Below, one piece after another: positions 18,701 through 28,593 of a stretch of DNA of 64,000 nt (positions within the stretch are counted from its first letter, which is position 1; every line of letters starts with the position of its first letter). Position numbers and translations under genes: made by a program. The DNA comes from Eretmocerus hayati (Eukaryota > Arthropoda > Insecta > Hymenoptera > Aphelinidae): NCBI GenBank assembly GCA_029851415.1, contig CM056742.1, positions 81,272,748 to 81,336,747 on the forward strand, written 5' to 3'. The notes beneath the pieces are model-generated. The model did not search any database, had not been told where the DNA came from, and saw nothing but the letters and a program-made list of their open reading frames with translations.

Positions 18701-21021
18701 TCCTTTCCTTTGCGAAATATGATCCGGAAGTCATACCCTTGTAGGGCTGCTTTAAGTCTGTTAAACCGTGAGTCATCCCTTTTTGCCGTATGGAAAAACC
18801 GAAGGTTTTCGTGATCTGTTACGACTGTAAAGCGTTTTCCCCATAGGTACGGTCGGAACTTGTCAATCGCATGGCAGATCGCGAGCATTTCTTTGTCGTA
18901 GGTGCTGTACCTTAACTGTGCGCCTTTCATTGGCTTCGACGTGTAGCAAATGGGCCTATCCTTCCCAGGTTCACCTTGGGCCAAAATTGCCCCCACCGAA
19001 TGGTCCGAAGCATCGGTGTGTACCCAATAAGGCCTAGATTCGTCAGGTGCTGCTAAGATTGGCTCGCTACACAGTGAATCTCGAAGTTTCTCGAATGCCG
19101 TCTGTTGTTCCGAACCCCATCTCCATTCGGTACCGTTTCGCGTGAGTTGTGTAAGTGGGTGGGCCATTTCCGCGAATTTATGAATGAACCGGCGGTAGTA
19201 TCCTACGAATCCTAGAAATTCTTTGACTTTTCGCACCGTAGTTGGTACTGGGTATTTCCGGCATGCTTCTATCTTATCCGGATTCGGTTTCAGACTTCCG
19301 CCTCCTACTATATGTCCGAGTACTCGCGCCTCTCTCTTCAGAAATTGACATTTCTTCGGTTCAATTAATAAATTTGCTTCTTCGATCCTCTCTATGAATC
19401 TCCGGAATTTATTCTCATGTTCTTCGAGTGAATTCGCGAAAATCATCATATCGTCTAAGTAAATAAGGACTTGATCCGGCGTTAATCCGGCGAACGCCCG
19501 GTACATCATTTCCATGAAGGTATCTGGACTTCCGGCGAGACCCATCCCCATTTTCAAGTAACGGTAGTTTCCGGTAGGCCCAGCGAACCCTGTATAATCA
19601 GCGCTTTCCTCATCCATGGCTACCTGGAAAAATCCTGATTTCAAATCGCATACCGTGATGTATTTCGCGCTCGCGAGTTTCTCTAGGATGTCCGGCGTCG
19701 ACGGGATAGGTTGTGAAGTCCCTACTGTCTGTTCATTCAATTTTCGAAAGTCTGTCACGAATCGCCATCGTTTGTTACCGTTCTTGTCGGGGGGTTTAGG
19801 CACAACCCAACAGTTCGCTGAGTATGGCGTCCTGGAGTGCTCTATGATGCCTAAATCTAGTAATTTATCTATCTCTTCCTGCATGATCTTCTGCAATTTA
19901 GGCGGTACCCGGTACCTCTTGCATTTGATAGGCTTGTCCGTTTTCAATTTGATCTTATGTTTGAGGATATTCGTTGTTGTCAAAGGTTCTCCATCAAGAG
20001 CGAATCTCCAGGGGTTGATACTCAGCAAACGTCGTACATGCGCGATTTCCTCATCTGTGCAACCTTCGACGTCTACAAGTTTCATCAACTTCTCAACGCG
20101 TTCCTCGGTTTCCTGTCGCGTATGCACGATTTTTGATTGCTGCTCCGACTCAGCATTTAGTTTCCTGCGCATTTCCATTTTGCGGACTACGCAGTTTCTT
20201 TTCCGCTTCTTGCTGACCTCACCAGCAAATTTTTCATGAGGGAGAATCGTTTCGCAAGGTAGTATTTCGACACACGGCTCTGGAATTTCGATTGCATTGC
20301 TACTCAAATTCAAAATTTCCGCATATGTATAACCATCGTGATTTTCTGCAACAAAATTTCCAAAAAGAACTCCTGGTGCTAATTTTTTCAATGGCACCCA
20401 TCCAACTCTCTCACTATTGTTCACTTTTACTCGAATAATACTCGTGGTTCCTGCTGGCAAATGGATTTTTTCCTCAGAATCAAAGGGGATTTCATATTTA
20501 TTTATTCGTAGACATTTTTTTCTCGCGTCTACTATTGCTCCGTGCTTCGTAAGAAAGTCCCAACCTATAAGGCCATCAGTTTTTACAGGAAATTCATTCG
20601 GCACAATATGGACCTCCGCGTCCCACCCATTTATTCTCATCATTATTTTCCCCAAAGACTCGACTTTTCCATTTGTCACGCCTGTAATTGAAACCGTTTC
20701 TTCTCTGTCTATTTGAATTCGAGGGTGAACTCTGCTCTCTTTGATTATACATATATCGGCTCCTGAATCCACATAAAATCTTGCGCGTGTACACTTTATT
20801 TCATCACTAAAAATTGTCACTACTGGTGGGCATTTTCCCGTTTTCAAACACCTTATTGAAACGACTCTCCTCTCATTTTTCTTCCCGTTTTGTGCTTTTT
20901 CCCGCTGCTCGTCGCCTGAGGTTGCCGGCGAGCAGGTTACGCGTTTAAAGAACTTGGTCGTCCCTGCGTCTGTTGGCCTTGTGGTTGCCCTCCGCCTTGG
21001 GTACCACCCGATCCCTCGCTT
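15796..21021 (-). CDS. pol: Gypsy element 2 Pol polyprotein (PR-RT-RNaseH-OTU-macro-like-IN remnant)
   Basis: Pol of an errantivirus-like element; over 1,680 residues. The frame is open from 21021, overlaps the gag end in the -1 frame and is entered at the slippery site 20943-20949. Domains: protease with VDSGAD and IGWDFL; RT with WRFVTDFRKLN, GMGLAGSP and YLDD (about 19444-19463); RNase H with HTDASDHS and TDHENL, ending NVADALSRNP; a Ser/Glu/Arg-rich linker of several hundred residues; an OTU-like domain (16970-17310); a degenerate macro-like domain (16210-16605); then HTSALGAHNG, the HH half of the integrase zinc finger. Directly after YYWQHVKDL the sequence jumps to the integrase C-terminal part, KFYYDQKLK...YRGPYEI. 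The CC half of the finger and the whole DDE core are missing, yet the frame is unbroken. Confidence 0.9.
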   Translation of the reverse strand, partial: KRGIGWYPRRRATTRPTDAGTTKFFKRVTCSPATSGDEQREKAQNGKKNERRVVSIRCLKTGKCPPVVTIFSDEIKCTRARFYVDSGADICIIKESRVHPRIQIDREETVSITGVTNGKVESLGKIMMRINGWDAEVHIVPNEFPVKTDGLIGWDFLTKHGAIVDARKKCLRINKYEIPFDSEEKIHLPAGTTSIIRVKVNNSERVGWVPLKKLAPGVLFGNFVAENHDGYTYAEILNLSSNAIEIPEPCVEILPCETILPHEKFAGEVSKKRKRNCVVRKMEMRRKLNAESEQQSKIVHTRQETEERVEKLMKLVDVEGCTDEEIAHVRRLLSINPWRFALDGEPLTTTNILKHKIKLKTDKPIKCKRYRVPPKLQKIMQEEIDKLLDLGIIEHSRTPYSANCWVVPKPPDKNGNKRWRFVTDFRKLNEQTVGTSQPIPSTPDILEKLASAKYITVCDLKSGFFQVAMDEESADYTGFAGPTGNYRYLKMGMGLAGSPDTFMEMMYRAFAGLTPDQVLIYLDDMMIFANSLEEHENKFRRFIERIEEANLLIEPKKCQFLKREARVLGHIVGGGSLKPNPDKIEACRKYPVPTTVRKVKEFLGFVGYYRRFIHKFAEMAHPLTQLTRNGTEWRWGSEQQTAFEKLRDSLCSEPILAAPDESRPYWVHTDASDHSVGAILAQGEPGKDRPICYTSKPMKGAQLRYSTYDKEMLAICHAIDKFRPYLWGKRFTVVTDHENLRFFHTAKRDDSRFNRLKAALQGYDFRIIFRKGKDNVADALSRNPILREGEVDLSEKSRDELYQIADQQEKQDPSCREDNPPGRIFMLQSLFEEDEVDASDSDQVTGYEESESEDVGSEDELFKVFPMRAVRKERIDGKRKSKVARSSSEESEDQQSRKKNCAESSENSDDEWTESRKGRVKVKRSRRIRGKGPQRRHSDPEIETSGILSQAKFEDKLAYMTKETNWQKNIVSSSTPEKDRPCRMQAEKFPLRQHTLNPVQQSFQPPTPSGSNVSSLGNETPSGHQEQPAAATEQRDEAARATSPASQIAPVDKSFTITNESQNSPSRVNIDINSIMDQTDFGRMSHEREEVPNQPEIREMSGKVRIPGIFQNDRNLYWRQTTRDGKDATILDIHDASTESSDESVSNNILNDRVGSQEYLYDESPSGQTNPVEVQPIAETEPELANRVDPRPTTPSEHSHATQTDAQMEIEQINDFPMNYTIQSGCAEPDAVLDQFTGIPALPRGNCLFWTFIHLENLDATALVLRDILRESDMIEFCAVPEDAKRILESRNEYGEDNCIRVFAEHYKVKVCVHNFKADGRVEYYHFRGNEPGRFIHLHLDEAKRHYTPLVQRRNNGNASENSENPDLDNFETEDTDARRSERNHDSPNTNASASSRLNANVNGSTGLAESSEDDERDDPRVRPRAHTHALEECLVSNARPPREKPPWALAEGEETPPFVRVEKVRCHPFKYIENMLYIMSTEPVLETEAIQSLVERKFIDPKEFKNIEFGKIMTSRNRDAYILGLCMREHEDGEVKKIDMKKAVKELRRFVVEKQIKSLGIMKDLMIMSSREWEKFVRVFENHLAGLPITVVLFQDNIPVPPVEDRFRLMEEFHTSALGAHNGINKTVKKIQSQYYWQHVKDLSELQRLAMLNAIQSRYRSKFYYDQKLKSMHFREGEMVMLLNDTKKGKFDKEYRGPYEIISVDNAKKNVKIQKGDEIKIVHIDKIKRVCSVMAPPQEE
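16060..16180 (-). other. In-frame loss of the integrase core in element 2 Pol
   Basis: The two His of the zinc finger (FHTSALGAHNG) and the following YYWQHVK are present at about 16110-16180. The next residues (SELQRLAMLNAIQSRYRSKF, about 16040-16100) belong to the region after the core in related elements. Compared with element 1, which keeps CEFC plus D, D and E over about 230 residues, that whole part is absent. No Asp-Asp-Glu triad exists between here and the stop. Confidence 0.8.
16210..16605 (-). other. Degenerate macro-like domain in element 2 Pol
   Basis: It lies at the same place as the macro domain of element 1, just before the integrase zinc finger, and has a comparable length. 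It begins MLYIMSTEP (Glu in place of the usual Asp) and ends with a strand ITVVLFQD. The GGGLD signature is replaced by SSREWEKF, so ADP-ribose hydrolysis is unlikely. The relation is judged from position, length and strand pattern only. Confidence 0.5.
16970..17310 (-). other. OTU-like cysteine protease domain in element 2 Pol
   Basis: A segment of about 115 residues starts with RGNCLFWTF, matching the OTU catalytic Cys loop (Cys codon 17281-17283). It ends with IHLHLDEAKRHYTPL, matching the catalytic His strand (His codon 16984-16986). The spacing of about 100 residues is right for OTU deubiquitinases. The residue three before the Cys is Arg rather than the usual Asp. The domain sits in the RNase H to integrase tether. 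Whether it cleaves ubiquitin is unknown. Confidence 0.7.
20905..20949 (-). promoter_or_regulatory. -1 ribosomal frameshift signal, element 2 gag/pol
   Basis: Gag reads T TTA AAC GCG TAA on the minus strand; the heptamer is 20949-20943, only one codon before the gag stop (20939-20937). Seven nt further a GC-rich stem starts: CTGCTCG (20935-20929) pairs with CGAGCAG (20911-20905), with extra CC/GG pairs inside. The -1 frame is open through into pol. It is the same heptamer as in element 1. Confidence 0.85.
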
Positions 21022-23162
21022 CTACCTCCGTTATTGCTGTCGTCGCGGCTATTCGATCTCTCATTTCCTCTACCTCTCCCATTGCCTCTGAATTCTAAGT
21101 ATACTTCCCGTGTTATTTTCTCTGTGGCGAAATCATCCATCAATTTTCTGCATACCCATGATGGATGATTTAGCATTTGGCAGTATGCGCATTGTACCTG
21201 ATATTCTCTATTTTCATTCGACCTCCTCTGCTTCTGCCTATTTTTACGCTCGCATTGTCTCGCTATATGACCTGGTTTATTGCATTCATAGCATCGTTGC
21301 TCAAATCTCCCATTTGGTCTATTGTGATTGGATGAATACCGGTTTGGTCCCCGATTGTCGTACGACCTATTGTTCTGTGAATTTTGTTCTGTGTGTGTGT
21401 TAGTGTTGGGTTCTGACTCTGTCTCTGTCCTCATGATCTTCACTTGATTCGGTTTTCCCGCGAACATTTCGTTTTGTTTCATTCTGTTATAAATACTGGC
21501 CGCGTATCTACCGGCTTCCTCTAGCGTTTTTGGTTTTTCTGCATTTACGTAAATTCCCAGATTTCCGTCTAGAAGGTATATGAATCTCTCTCGGGCCGCG
21601 TTTTCTACATCTCTCTTCCTGAATTCTTTTTCATTCTCCGAATATTCCGGTGCTATATTCATCAGTATTTCGTACTTGTCGGCTAACGTCTGTATCCTTC
21701 TTCGTAGATCGTCTGGTTTTTCGTTTGGGATCGCTTTTAATGACTTGATCTCAAAAATGATGTTCTCCGGGGATTCTACTGTTCTATATCTCTCGAAAAC
21801 CGCGTCTAAATATTTTTCTACTGACTCGTATTTTGTGCATTTGTAATAAAAATCTGTATGTGCTTTGCCCTTTAATTTATCTTGGATTCGTCCCAATATT
21901 TCCTGCTGGTCCTCTATATGTAGATCCTTTGGTGCTAAACGTTGGATTTTTTGACGGTAGTCACTAAGCATCATAGGGGACCCGTCGAACTGTGGTATGT
22001 AATCTAAGTTCTTTCTTTCGTCTTTCGTCAGTCGTCTCCCATAACCCGTGTGGATTTGTTCCTGGTGCAGTCCTGTGTGTATGTGTTGTGATTGTGTACC
22101 TATCTCTTGTGGCTGATATTGTGTGTGAATGTACTGCTTCTGCGGCTGATGTTGTCGTGTAGGTGATACTTGTGTGTGAATATATGGCGTGTTTGATATT
22201 AGTGTCGGATGGCCTTGGGCGTGTGTCTGATTTGACTCGTGATTGTATGCTGGTGGCCTCATTGGGGTCGATTGATAGAGTTGTTGAATAATTTGTGATG
22301 GTGTCACTCTGTCTCTCGCATCATGCATGTGATTAAAAAATGGATTATTCATTGACGCTGATATTATCGGTGTGTGTTGCCGGTTCTGTTCCATATTTTG
22401 CATCACGATTCTCTGTTGATTTTGTATGTAGATGGGGTTTCGAGTATCGATTGTATCTGACACTCTACAGTACTCTGCTGATGGGACATTCGGTGCTTGT
22501 GGTATTTGTATGTGCGTGAAAGTCTGGTTACCGTAGGAACTTTGGGGTATCTGATTTGGTGTGTCGTGTGTGATTGAATTCTGTGGTTCCATCCGTGTGG
22601 TTTGTGTAGCATCTCGAAAATCGACCGTCTGAGTGGCTTGAGAGATTCGAGTAGAATTTTCCGCGGACTCTTCCCGTGAATTCATCAACCGTTCTCCATT
22701 ACCCATATGGCTAGGGTTTTGTATGTATTGGGAGTTCATGTTCCGTTCAATTCTCGGCTCAATTCCGTGCCATAAATTACCCGGTGGTGTCCATCCGAGG
22801 ACCTTGGCCTGTTCTAGCATGATGTGCATAGGAATTCTTCCCGTCGTGTTGATTATGTATTTTGTTGTGGGTGACAACGCGGGTGCTGGTATTCGCATGA
22901 GCTGTTCGATTTCTTCCACTGTGTACTCATGTTCATGTTCGTGTTCGTATTCGTGTTCCTGCTCGTGTGTATTTTCTTGTGTATTACTATTGTCTCGGAG
23001 GTCTTCTACTTCCCTATCCTCGTTCGCGTAATTCGTCGGCAATGGGTTTTCTGAGGTTGCCCTCGTCCTCATGTCTCTGTGAAATGTTACTTCGGTCTCC
23101 TCATTGAGGTCCGATATCGATTTTGCGCGAGCTTGCTTGCTTTTGAAAATGTTGAAAGGCAT
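20937..23162 (-). CDS. gag: Gypsy element 2 Gag
   Basis: Structural protein, 741 residues, starting at an ATG (23162). The N-terminal half is polar and low in complexity, with a run of EHEYEHEHEHEY around residue 70-80 and many Gln/His/Thr-rich segments. The capsid-like part (about residues 385-580) contains YIPQFDGSPMMLSDYRQKI and helical patterns. Two CCHC zinc knuckles, CYECNKPGHIARQC and CAYCQMLNHPSWVC, lie at about 21170-21300, followed by an Arg/Gly/Asn-rich tail that may help RNA binding. It is longer than most Gypsy Gags because of the N-terminal half. No stop or frameshift is seen. Confidence 0.9.
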   Translation of the reverse strand: MPFNIFKSKQARAKSISDLNEETEVTFHRDMRTRATSENPLPTNYANEDREVEDLRDNSNTQENTHEQEHEYEHEHEHEYTVEEIEQLMRIPAPALSPTTKYIINTTGRIPMHIMLEQAKVLGWTPPGNLWHGIEPRIERNMNSQYIQNPSHMGNGERLMNSREESAENSTRISQATQTVDFRDATQTTRMEPQNSITHDTPNQIPQSSYGNQTFTHIQIPQAPNVPSAEYCRVSDTIDTRNPIYIQNQQRIVMQNMEQNRQHTPIISASMNNPFFNHMHDARDRVTPSQIIQQLYQSTPMRPPAYNHESNQTHAQGHPTLISNTPYIHTQVSPTRQHQPQKQYIHTQYQPQEIGTQSQHIHTGLHQEQIHTGYGRRLTKDERKNLDYIPQFDGSPMMLSDYRQKIQRLAPKDLHIEDQQEILGRIQDKLKGKAHTDFYYKCTKYESVEKYLDAVFERYRTVESPENIIFEIKSLKAIPNEKPDDLRRRIQTLADKYEILMNIAPEYSENEKEFRKRDVENAARERFIYLLDGNLGIYVNAEKPKTLEEAGRYAASIYNRMKQNEMFAGKPNQVKIMRTETESEPNTNTHTEQNSQNNRSYDNRGPNRYSSNHNRPNGRFEQRCYECNKPGHIARQCERKNRQKQRRSNENREYQVQCAYCQMLNHPSWVCRKLMDDFATEKITREVYLEFRGNGRGRGNERSNSRDDSNNGGRSEGSGGTQGGGQPQGQQTQGRPSSLNA

Positions 23163-23552
23163 TTTTTCTTTCCTTTTTCTTTTTTTCTTTCCTAGAGACG
23201 TGAGAACGGGTGTGAAATGTTATAGCGAGATCTATTAGACTAGACTTACTGCGACGCAGCTCGGAGGGCGATGGTGATGGCGATGATCACTGCGTACATT
23301 CCCTCCTGGGATTTTTGCTCTGCGTAGATACTCGTTGGATGCTACGGTGCGTCGCCCTGATGTTGGCGGGTGGGATGCACTGCCTGGATGTTGTGCGGCT
23401 GCTAGTCTTCACCTGATGTTGATAGGTGGCTGGTTGGTCCACTCTTCACTTGTATCCCACGACGTCCGTAGCGATGTTGAATTGCAGCTCTTGTATCGTA
23501 TAATTCACTTACTCGAGTCCACTCACGGATGTTTTCGCGAGAGAAAATTCTA
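23163..23552 (-). other. Element 2 leader between primer site and gag
   Basis: About 390 nt without a credible ORF on the minus strand. A pyrimidine-rich stretch (plus strand 23164-23195) lies just before the gag ATG. It would be the place to look for the splice donor used to make env mRNA. Confidence 0.45.
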
Positions 23553-23573
23553 GGTCGTACACACCTAGCACCA
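23553..23573 (-). promoter_or_regulatory. Primer-binding site of element 2
   Basis: One nt inside the LTR end the minus strand reads TGGTGCTAGGTGTG, starting with the TGG that pairs with the tRNA CCA end. I do not recognise which tRNA it matches. The call rests on position beside the LTR border. Confidence 0.45.
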
Positions 23574-23574
23574 C

Positions 23575-23884
23575 TGTTACGTGGGTGTCGGCGACAAAGA
23601 ATGACTCGGATATATATGTAGATATATATATTGAAATGGAGTGAACTATGAATACAAATATGCTGTGTATTTGATGTAAAGAGTGGATGAGCGGTCTGAC
23701 GCGGCGCGCGCGAGTCGAGGATTATATATCCTCGGCTCGATGCGCGTCGTGTACAGACACAAAGTGCAAAGTTCGGCAAAACGTGATCGCGCGATGCATT
23801 CCTCCAGGTGTGCATCGGCGATCGGTTTTGCAGAACCGACGACGGGGTGATTGCTTAATGAGAGCAATCACCTATGTCGTCACA
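23575..23884 (-). mobile_element. 5' LTR of element 2
   Basis: A 310-bp block with TGTTACG at its left and CGTCACA at its right edge, that is TGT...ACA ends on the minus strand as in Gypsy LTRs. It lies 400 bp upstream of gag beside a primer site. A TATA-rich segment (23610-23635) and a short inverted repeat (GGTGATTGC...GCAATCACC, 23845-23872) lie inside. No second copy was found downstream of env, so the borders come from the end motifs alone. Confidence 0.6.
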
Positions 23885-25660
23885 CTTTTGATATAATCGA
23901 AATCTGAAGCATTTCCTCGCATATTGAGAGTTACGCTTGTGATTGGAAAATCCATCTTTTTAAGTGTCAATTCTCAATATTCTTCCAATTTTTCCAGTGT
24001 GTACACTTGTTTCCATCACAAGTTTCGCACTATATGAAGACAGTGCTATCGAAGGATGTGTATGCGAATTTCCAGATCATTTCATCAAGTCACTTACAAG
24101 GGGAGTCCGGGTCGGTCTAGACCACCAAATCTCACCAAAATTTTTTCACAGTCTCGTACCGTCTAATAGGATATGAAGAATCGAGAGTAACTCCGTCAAA
24201 TGAGACTTCTGTTCAGAGCTACAAATAGCATTACCAGTGTGTGTGTATATATGTATATACACACACATACACACACTTCCAAATATGGTCCTATACGGGC
24301 AATGCTAATGTCAGAGGCTGTAGCTTTGAAAGGAGGGCTATTTCACAGAGTTATTCTGGATTCTCCATACTCTAGATGGTACAAGAATGTGCCTTGCTGA
24401 ACGTACCTCGCAGCTATAGAGTAATTTCTTGGAGGTGTACTAAAATTGCATAGATATTGCACGAAGATGAAAATTCAGATAACGTCTCAGCCTCAGTTCT
24501 GAAATCGAAATCATTATATACAAATCAAAGGTACAGCTCGGCTCGATGTGTATATGGAAATGTGTGCAATCGTTATCTCAACAAAATATGTAGTGGGGAA
24601 TATCCACTACCCAGAGGGCCCAGGAAGTGCGGCTCACGGTTTTGACTGAATAGTTTGGGAATAGTCTCATTTTGGAACCAAAAGATGATATCCAATATTG
24701 CAGAGTCTAAGTGATTGAATGTTTTGGAGCTCGCCACCACTATAGGTATATCTATTGTATGAATTTCATTTCTTCAGCATGGGTCCATAAGCGTCCTTTG
24801 CGGCTTTGAATATCACCTATTGATGCCGAAAAATCATACTCTTTCCGGAGTTGTAGCCGAATCCGTGACCTGTGCCATCTGAACCCTTTTGTATATTTCT
24901 GATCCTAGAGATAATAGTCCGATGTATATCCCATATTCCCGAGATTCCGTAATGCATATTTTCTTAATGGAACAATAGGGTCGTATCTACAATGAGCATG
25001 AATAATCTCAATTCATTAAATGTTGTTGAATATTCCGAATAATATTCGAGCTCTAAAGAGGCGTGCACCCACTTGAGTTTGAATCAGGAAAGGACAGTTT
25101 TTTCTCGTATCCTGGGGCTCCTCCTAACATATATTTTTATTTCTACTTTTCATAGGAGAACGTTAGCGTGTGTATGTGCGGGGCTTGTCTCGTGCTTTTC
25201 CTTCCGTATATTATGGCTTTTACACGTCTCCCGTCTGCATGGCAGATGCTCATCATCTCTCTCCAACGGCCTGAATGGCAATACACCTGTATTACCACTA
25301 TGCATAAGGACCAGCATTCCGAGCATCCAAAACTTGAACGGTCTCCTTCGTGTACACTTTGCTCTCTTGCCGATGGAACGCGAGGGAAACTTACGCAGTG
25401 GGTATTCATCAATTCTTAATCAAAGCTAACGTAATTTCCTACAGTATGACCACATACCAAGTTCTAATTCATGCACTCACCAGGATCTCCGGAAAAATGA
25501 ACAACATTGAATCAAAAACACATGAAAAATCAACCGATCAGCGACTGCTTAAATGACACATTTGAGAAATCTTTTTGATGGGGCTCGTTTTTGACTACGT
25601 AGTTGACCTGTGGAAGAATTCAGACTATATGTATCCATCGTAAAATTGTCTAAACTTTCG
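23885..25660. other. Non-coding stretch with a GT/TA microsatellite
   Basis: No ORF of convincing coding character. A palindromic microsatellite of GTGTGTGTATATATGTATATACACACAC type lies at about 24238-24276. Short open frames around 25073-25430 overlap each other on both strands and look random. Confidence 0.45.
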
Positions 25661-25669
25661 GAAGTTTTG

Positions 25670-26770
25670 ATCCAAATTTTCATTCAAGTTTTTCCCTTAA
25701 GACGATTTTTTACGTCCAAAATCGTGTTCAGACGGCAATTTCACTTCGAATATCGATAAATAAGCCTCTAAAAATCCAAGGAAACGTGTCATTGGGTCCT
25801 GAACTACAGAATATACGAGTCAAAAGAAATTTAAAAGACGAATCTGGGCCCAAGATATCGACCGGAACGAAGAGTGTTGTTGGATCGTCTTCTCGTCGTC
25901 ATTGAAACCTTGTTACCTCTTTCTATCTCAATTCTGAGAATCAAATAATTTTTTTCAAAAAATTAAACGACACCAACACGACGTAACATTGTCTGTTCTT
26001 TCAAATTCTGTGGTCAGAATTGGATTCAGATGACGTTCGAAGCGAGAAAAAATACGTATTCCCATCAAATCCCCCCTTCTGCTTTCTCAAGAGAGGAAGC
26101 TTTCATTTGTTGGTATGATAGATTTTTCCCGAATTTTCATAGAAAAAATTTATTTCTCCTCCAATAAAGCTCTCTGATACATGGGATTTGTTTGGTCATT
26201 TAGTCATTCTTACGGGAAAGTCTTCCATTCATCATGTAGTTTAAGTGAGCAAAAGAATCTCCGATCCGCTAGCAACTTTGGGTTAAAGTCGTTCGAACCG
26301 GACCGTGACACATATTTTTCCACAGAAATAGAAATTTGAATGAGTTACTGCTCCGAAAATTGATAAGTGGATGATTAAGTTTTTATACCGCCATGAGGAG
26401 GCATCCTGCTTAACTCTTCTAGCAGCGTATTTATGGATGAAAACTCCATTTAGAATCAGATTTCCATCGTGAAAATCGTTACAATTTTACTCGAGTGCTG
26501 GAATATTAAATCTGTAGACTCCAAACTTCGGGATAGTGGTATCAGAATGCAGCATTGATATCTGGAATACCATCAAACGGGACAAATTCTCCACCGCGCT
26601 AGTACGCGCTCAATGGACTTGTCGAGGGCCTTGTCAACAATGTCTTTTTGGTTCGGTTAATATCTTGGACCAAGTTTCGTCTTTTAGAATTCTTTTGACA
26701 CGTAGATTTTATTGATCAGGGCCCAATGATACATTGTTTTCGTGACAGCAAATTTTTGATCAATTCTTCC
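25670..26770. mobile_element. Diverged foldback element
   Basis: A left arm at about 25785-25886 (with ATTGGGTCCTGA and AAAAGACGAATCTGGG) is matched in reverse by about 26630-26745 (with TCAGGGCCCAAT). The arms are about 100 bp with many substitutions. The flanking 25670-25780 segment recurs in reverse orientation at 27700-27850 and again near 49800-49925. This is a dispersed non-coding repeat family, probably a non-autonomous DNA transposon. Confidence 0.6.
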
Positions 26771-27640
26771 ATTCAATCGCATATTTTATTGAACTAACGT
26801 CCTTGTATCTAAAAGTTTCACCATTTTGTTCCTCTCGCCGAAATCTATCAAATGTATGTAACGCTTTTCCTCCATGAAGCATTCCAAACCCAAGAGACAC
26901 CCATCTTCGAGGCCCTTTGTCCGGTCTGTGTGCGTGTGCGTTGTTTCATTTCCTCGAATCAACTTTTGCTCTCCTACAAGTTGTAGAGAATAATTCAGAG
27001 AAGAGCCCAGCAATGCCTTGGCATCTCTTTCCTCCCAGTGACATACAATCTAGAGGCTTTATAAGCAAAAATGGCTCAAATCTCTTGTTTTAATGGTAGA
27101 AAAATATCTTTTCCCACCAGGGTCTCACGGGCATTCAAGTTACCCAAATTATTATTTTGACTCAATATTGATTCGTTAATACCGAAATTCCATTTAATCT
27201 CTGCAAACCTCAAAAATTTCTAATAAATCGAAATTTTCACCGAAAATTTCATTTTAATAGCCCTCAAACGAACTGCATCAAAATTCTGTCTCAACCAAAC
27301 GACAGATATTGCTGGGAAACCCTCGTTCAGTTACCCTAAATTCCAATCATATAGGCTGCCTCAAAAAAATAGCTCAAAATATAGTGGAACATTTTTTTTG
27401 TTTATTCATTTTTCTCCCGTATATTCCTCTACAAGTAGTTTACCGAACTCTCAATGATCTACATAGAATTTTTTTCTTTGATCATTTTTCATCAATTAGT
27501 ATATACCGAACTAGAGTTGAGCTCGTAAACCTGCGAATATTGAGACTTATAAACCGGGCCGTTGCCTATTGGCTCTATACCGGCTGGAACTAGTAATTTC
27601 ATTTCGAGTTTCATTTTAATTAATCATCTTCAAACGGGCA
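26771..27640. repeat. Non-coding repeat block, second copy near 47.2 kb
   Basis: No gene. The part around 27370-27450 (CTCAAAATATA...TTTCTCCCGTAT.TTCCTCT.CAA) matches 47310-47380 in the same orientation with moderate divergence. Both lie in AT-rich sequence, so the shared block is an old repeat rather than a gene. Confidence 0.4.
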
Positions 27641-27850
27641 CATTTCGATAAGAGGGAGCATTCGTCTAATCCCTTTTAGAAGCGTATTTCACCCTAGCAG
27701 AGGCTTATCTATTGATTTTAGGTATGAAATTGCCGTCTAAACATGATTTTGGGCGTGGAAAATCATATCTTCGGGTGAAAACTTGAATGTAGCTCTTCTA
27801 GACCGCCGCAAACGAAAATTTTCGATTACACATTTTCACGTTGGATCCAC
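27640..27850. repeat. Copy of dispersed repeat, inverted relative to 25.7 kb
   Basis: AAATTGCCGTCTAAACATGA with neighbouring sequence is the diverged reverse complement of 25675-25780 and is also similar to 49840-49925 in the direct orientation. It is non-coding. A small hairpin (AGAAGGT...ACCTTCT, 27929-27967) follows. Confidence 0.6.
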
Positions 27851-28507
27851 GTTATACGAATTTTTCTTTAGGGCCATCTCGTACTCAAAAATGAGACCCA
27901 ATATGATCTCGTAGATGTGTCATTTCAGAAGGTGCTAATAAGGGATTAAATCCTTATGACCTTCTGATTCGATGTAATTCATTATGTTCCAGATCCTGTT
28001 TTAGAACATGAACTTGAATATTACGAGTGGTCAGTTTATAGGAAATTGCGCCAGCTCCCCGACAAAAAGAAATTTTCACTCTCAGATTGCCGTAAAGTCT
28101 TACTGTTGCATCTTACATTCGTTCAAATCTAACCGTCAGATGAAAGAAAACAGCTTTTTTCTTCATGTCAGAAAATACGACGATCTCAAGCGTATTCGAC
28201 TTCAATAAAGGTTCATCGTCTAAGAGTCAGGAATGTTGCTTCACACATTTTTTGATGAAACTGTTTTTGAGTTATGGGGTTGAAACCGTGTGATAAATAT
28301 GGAACTTGGATGAAGGTATGTTTATTGCGGGAACAGGGTGCCACATATGAGTAAATGTGTACAGACTCTTTTTGTTCATCGTTCAAAGGTCTACAAAAAG
28401 GTCTTATACACATTTTTAGATAAAACGCGTCCCCATCGAGTTATCTGGGGTAGAAAATTGAAAATTTATACGTCTCAAGGTGCCGTATAAAGCGGCATAT
28501 GCGTCTC

Positions 28508-28593
28508 GTGCCAAAAACTTTGTTCTTCACGAAAAACTTCGCGGGCACGAACAACTTAACAAAGTTTTCGCGAAGAACAAAGATTTTTGGCAC
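28508..28593. repeat. Nested hairpin
   Basis: GTGCCAAAAACTTTGTTCTTC (28508-28528) pairs with the segment ending TTTTTGGCAC (28572-28593), with one bulged base. Inside, CGAAAAACTT pairs with AAGTTTTCG. This is an almost complete 86-bp palindrome, probably a small MITE. Confidence 0.75.

Noticed and set aside
23164..23195. Polypyrimidine run as polypurine tract of another element
   Set aside because: It lies directly before the element 2 gag start inside its leader, with no LTR border beside it.
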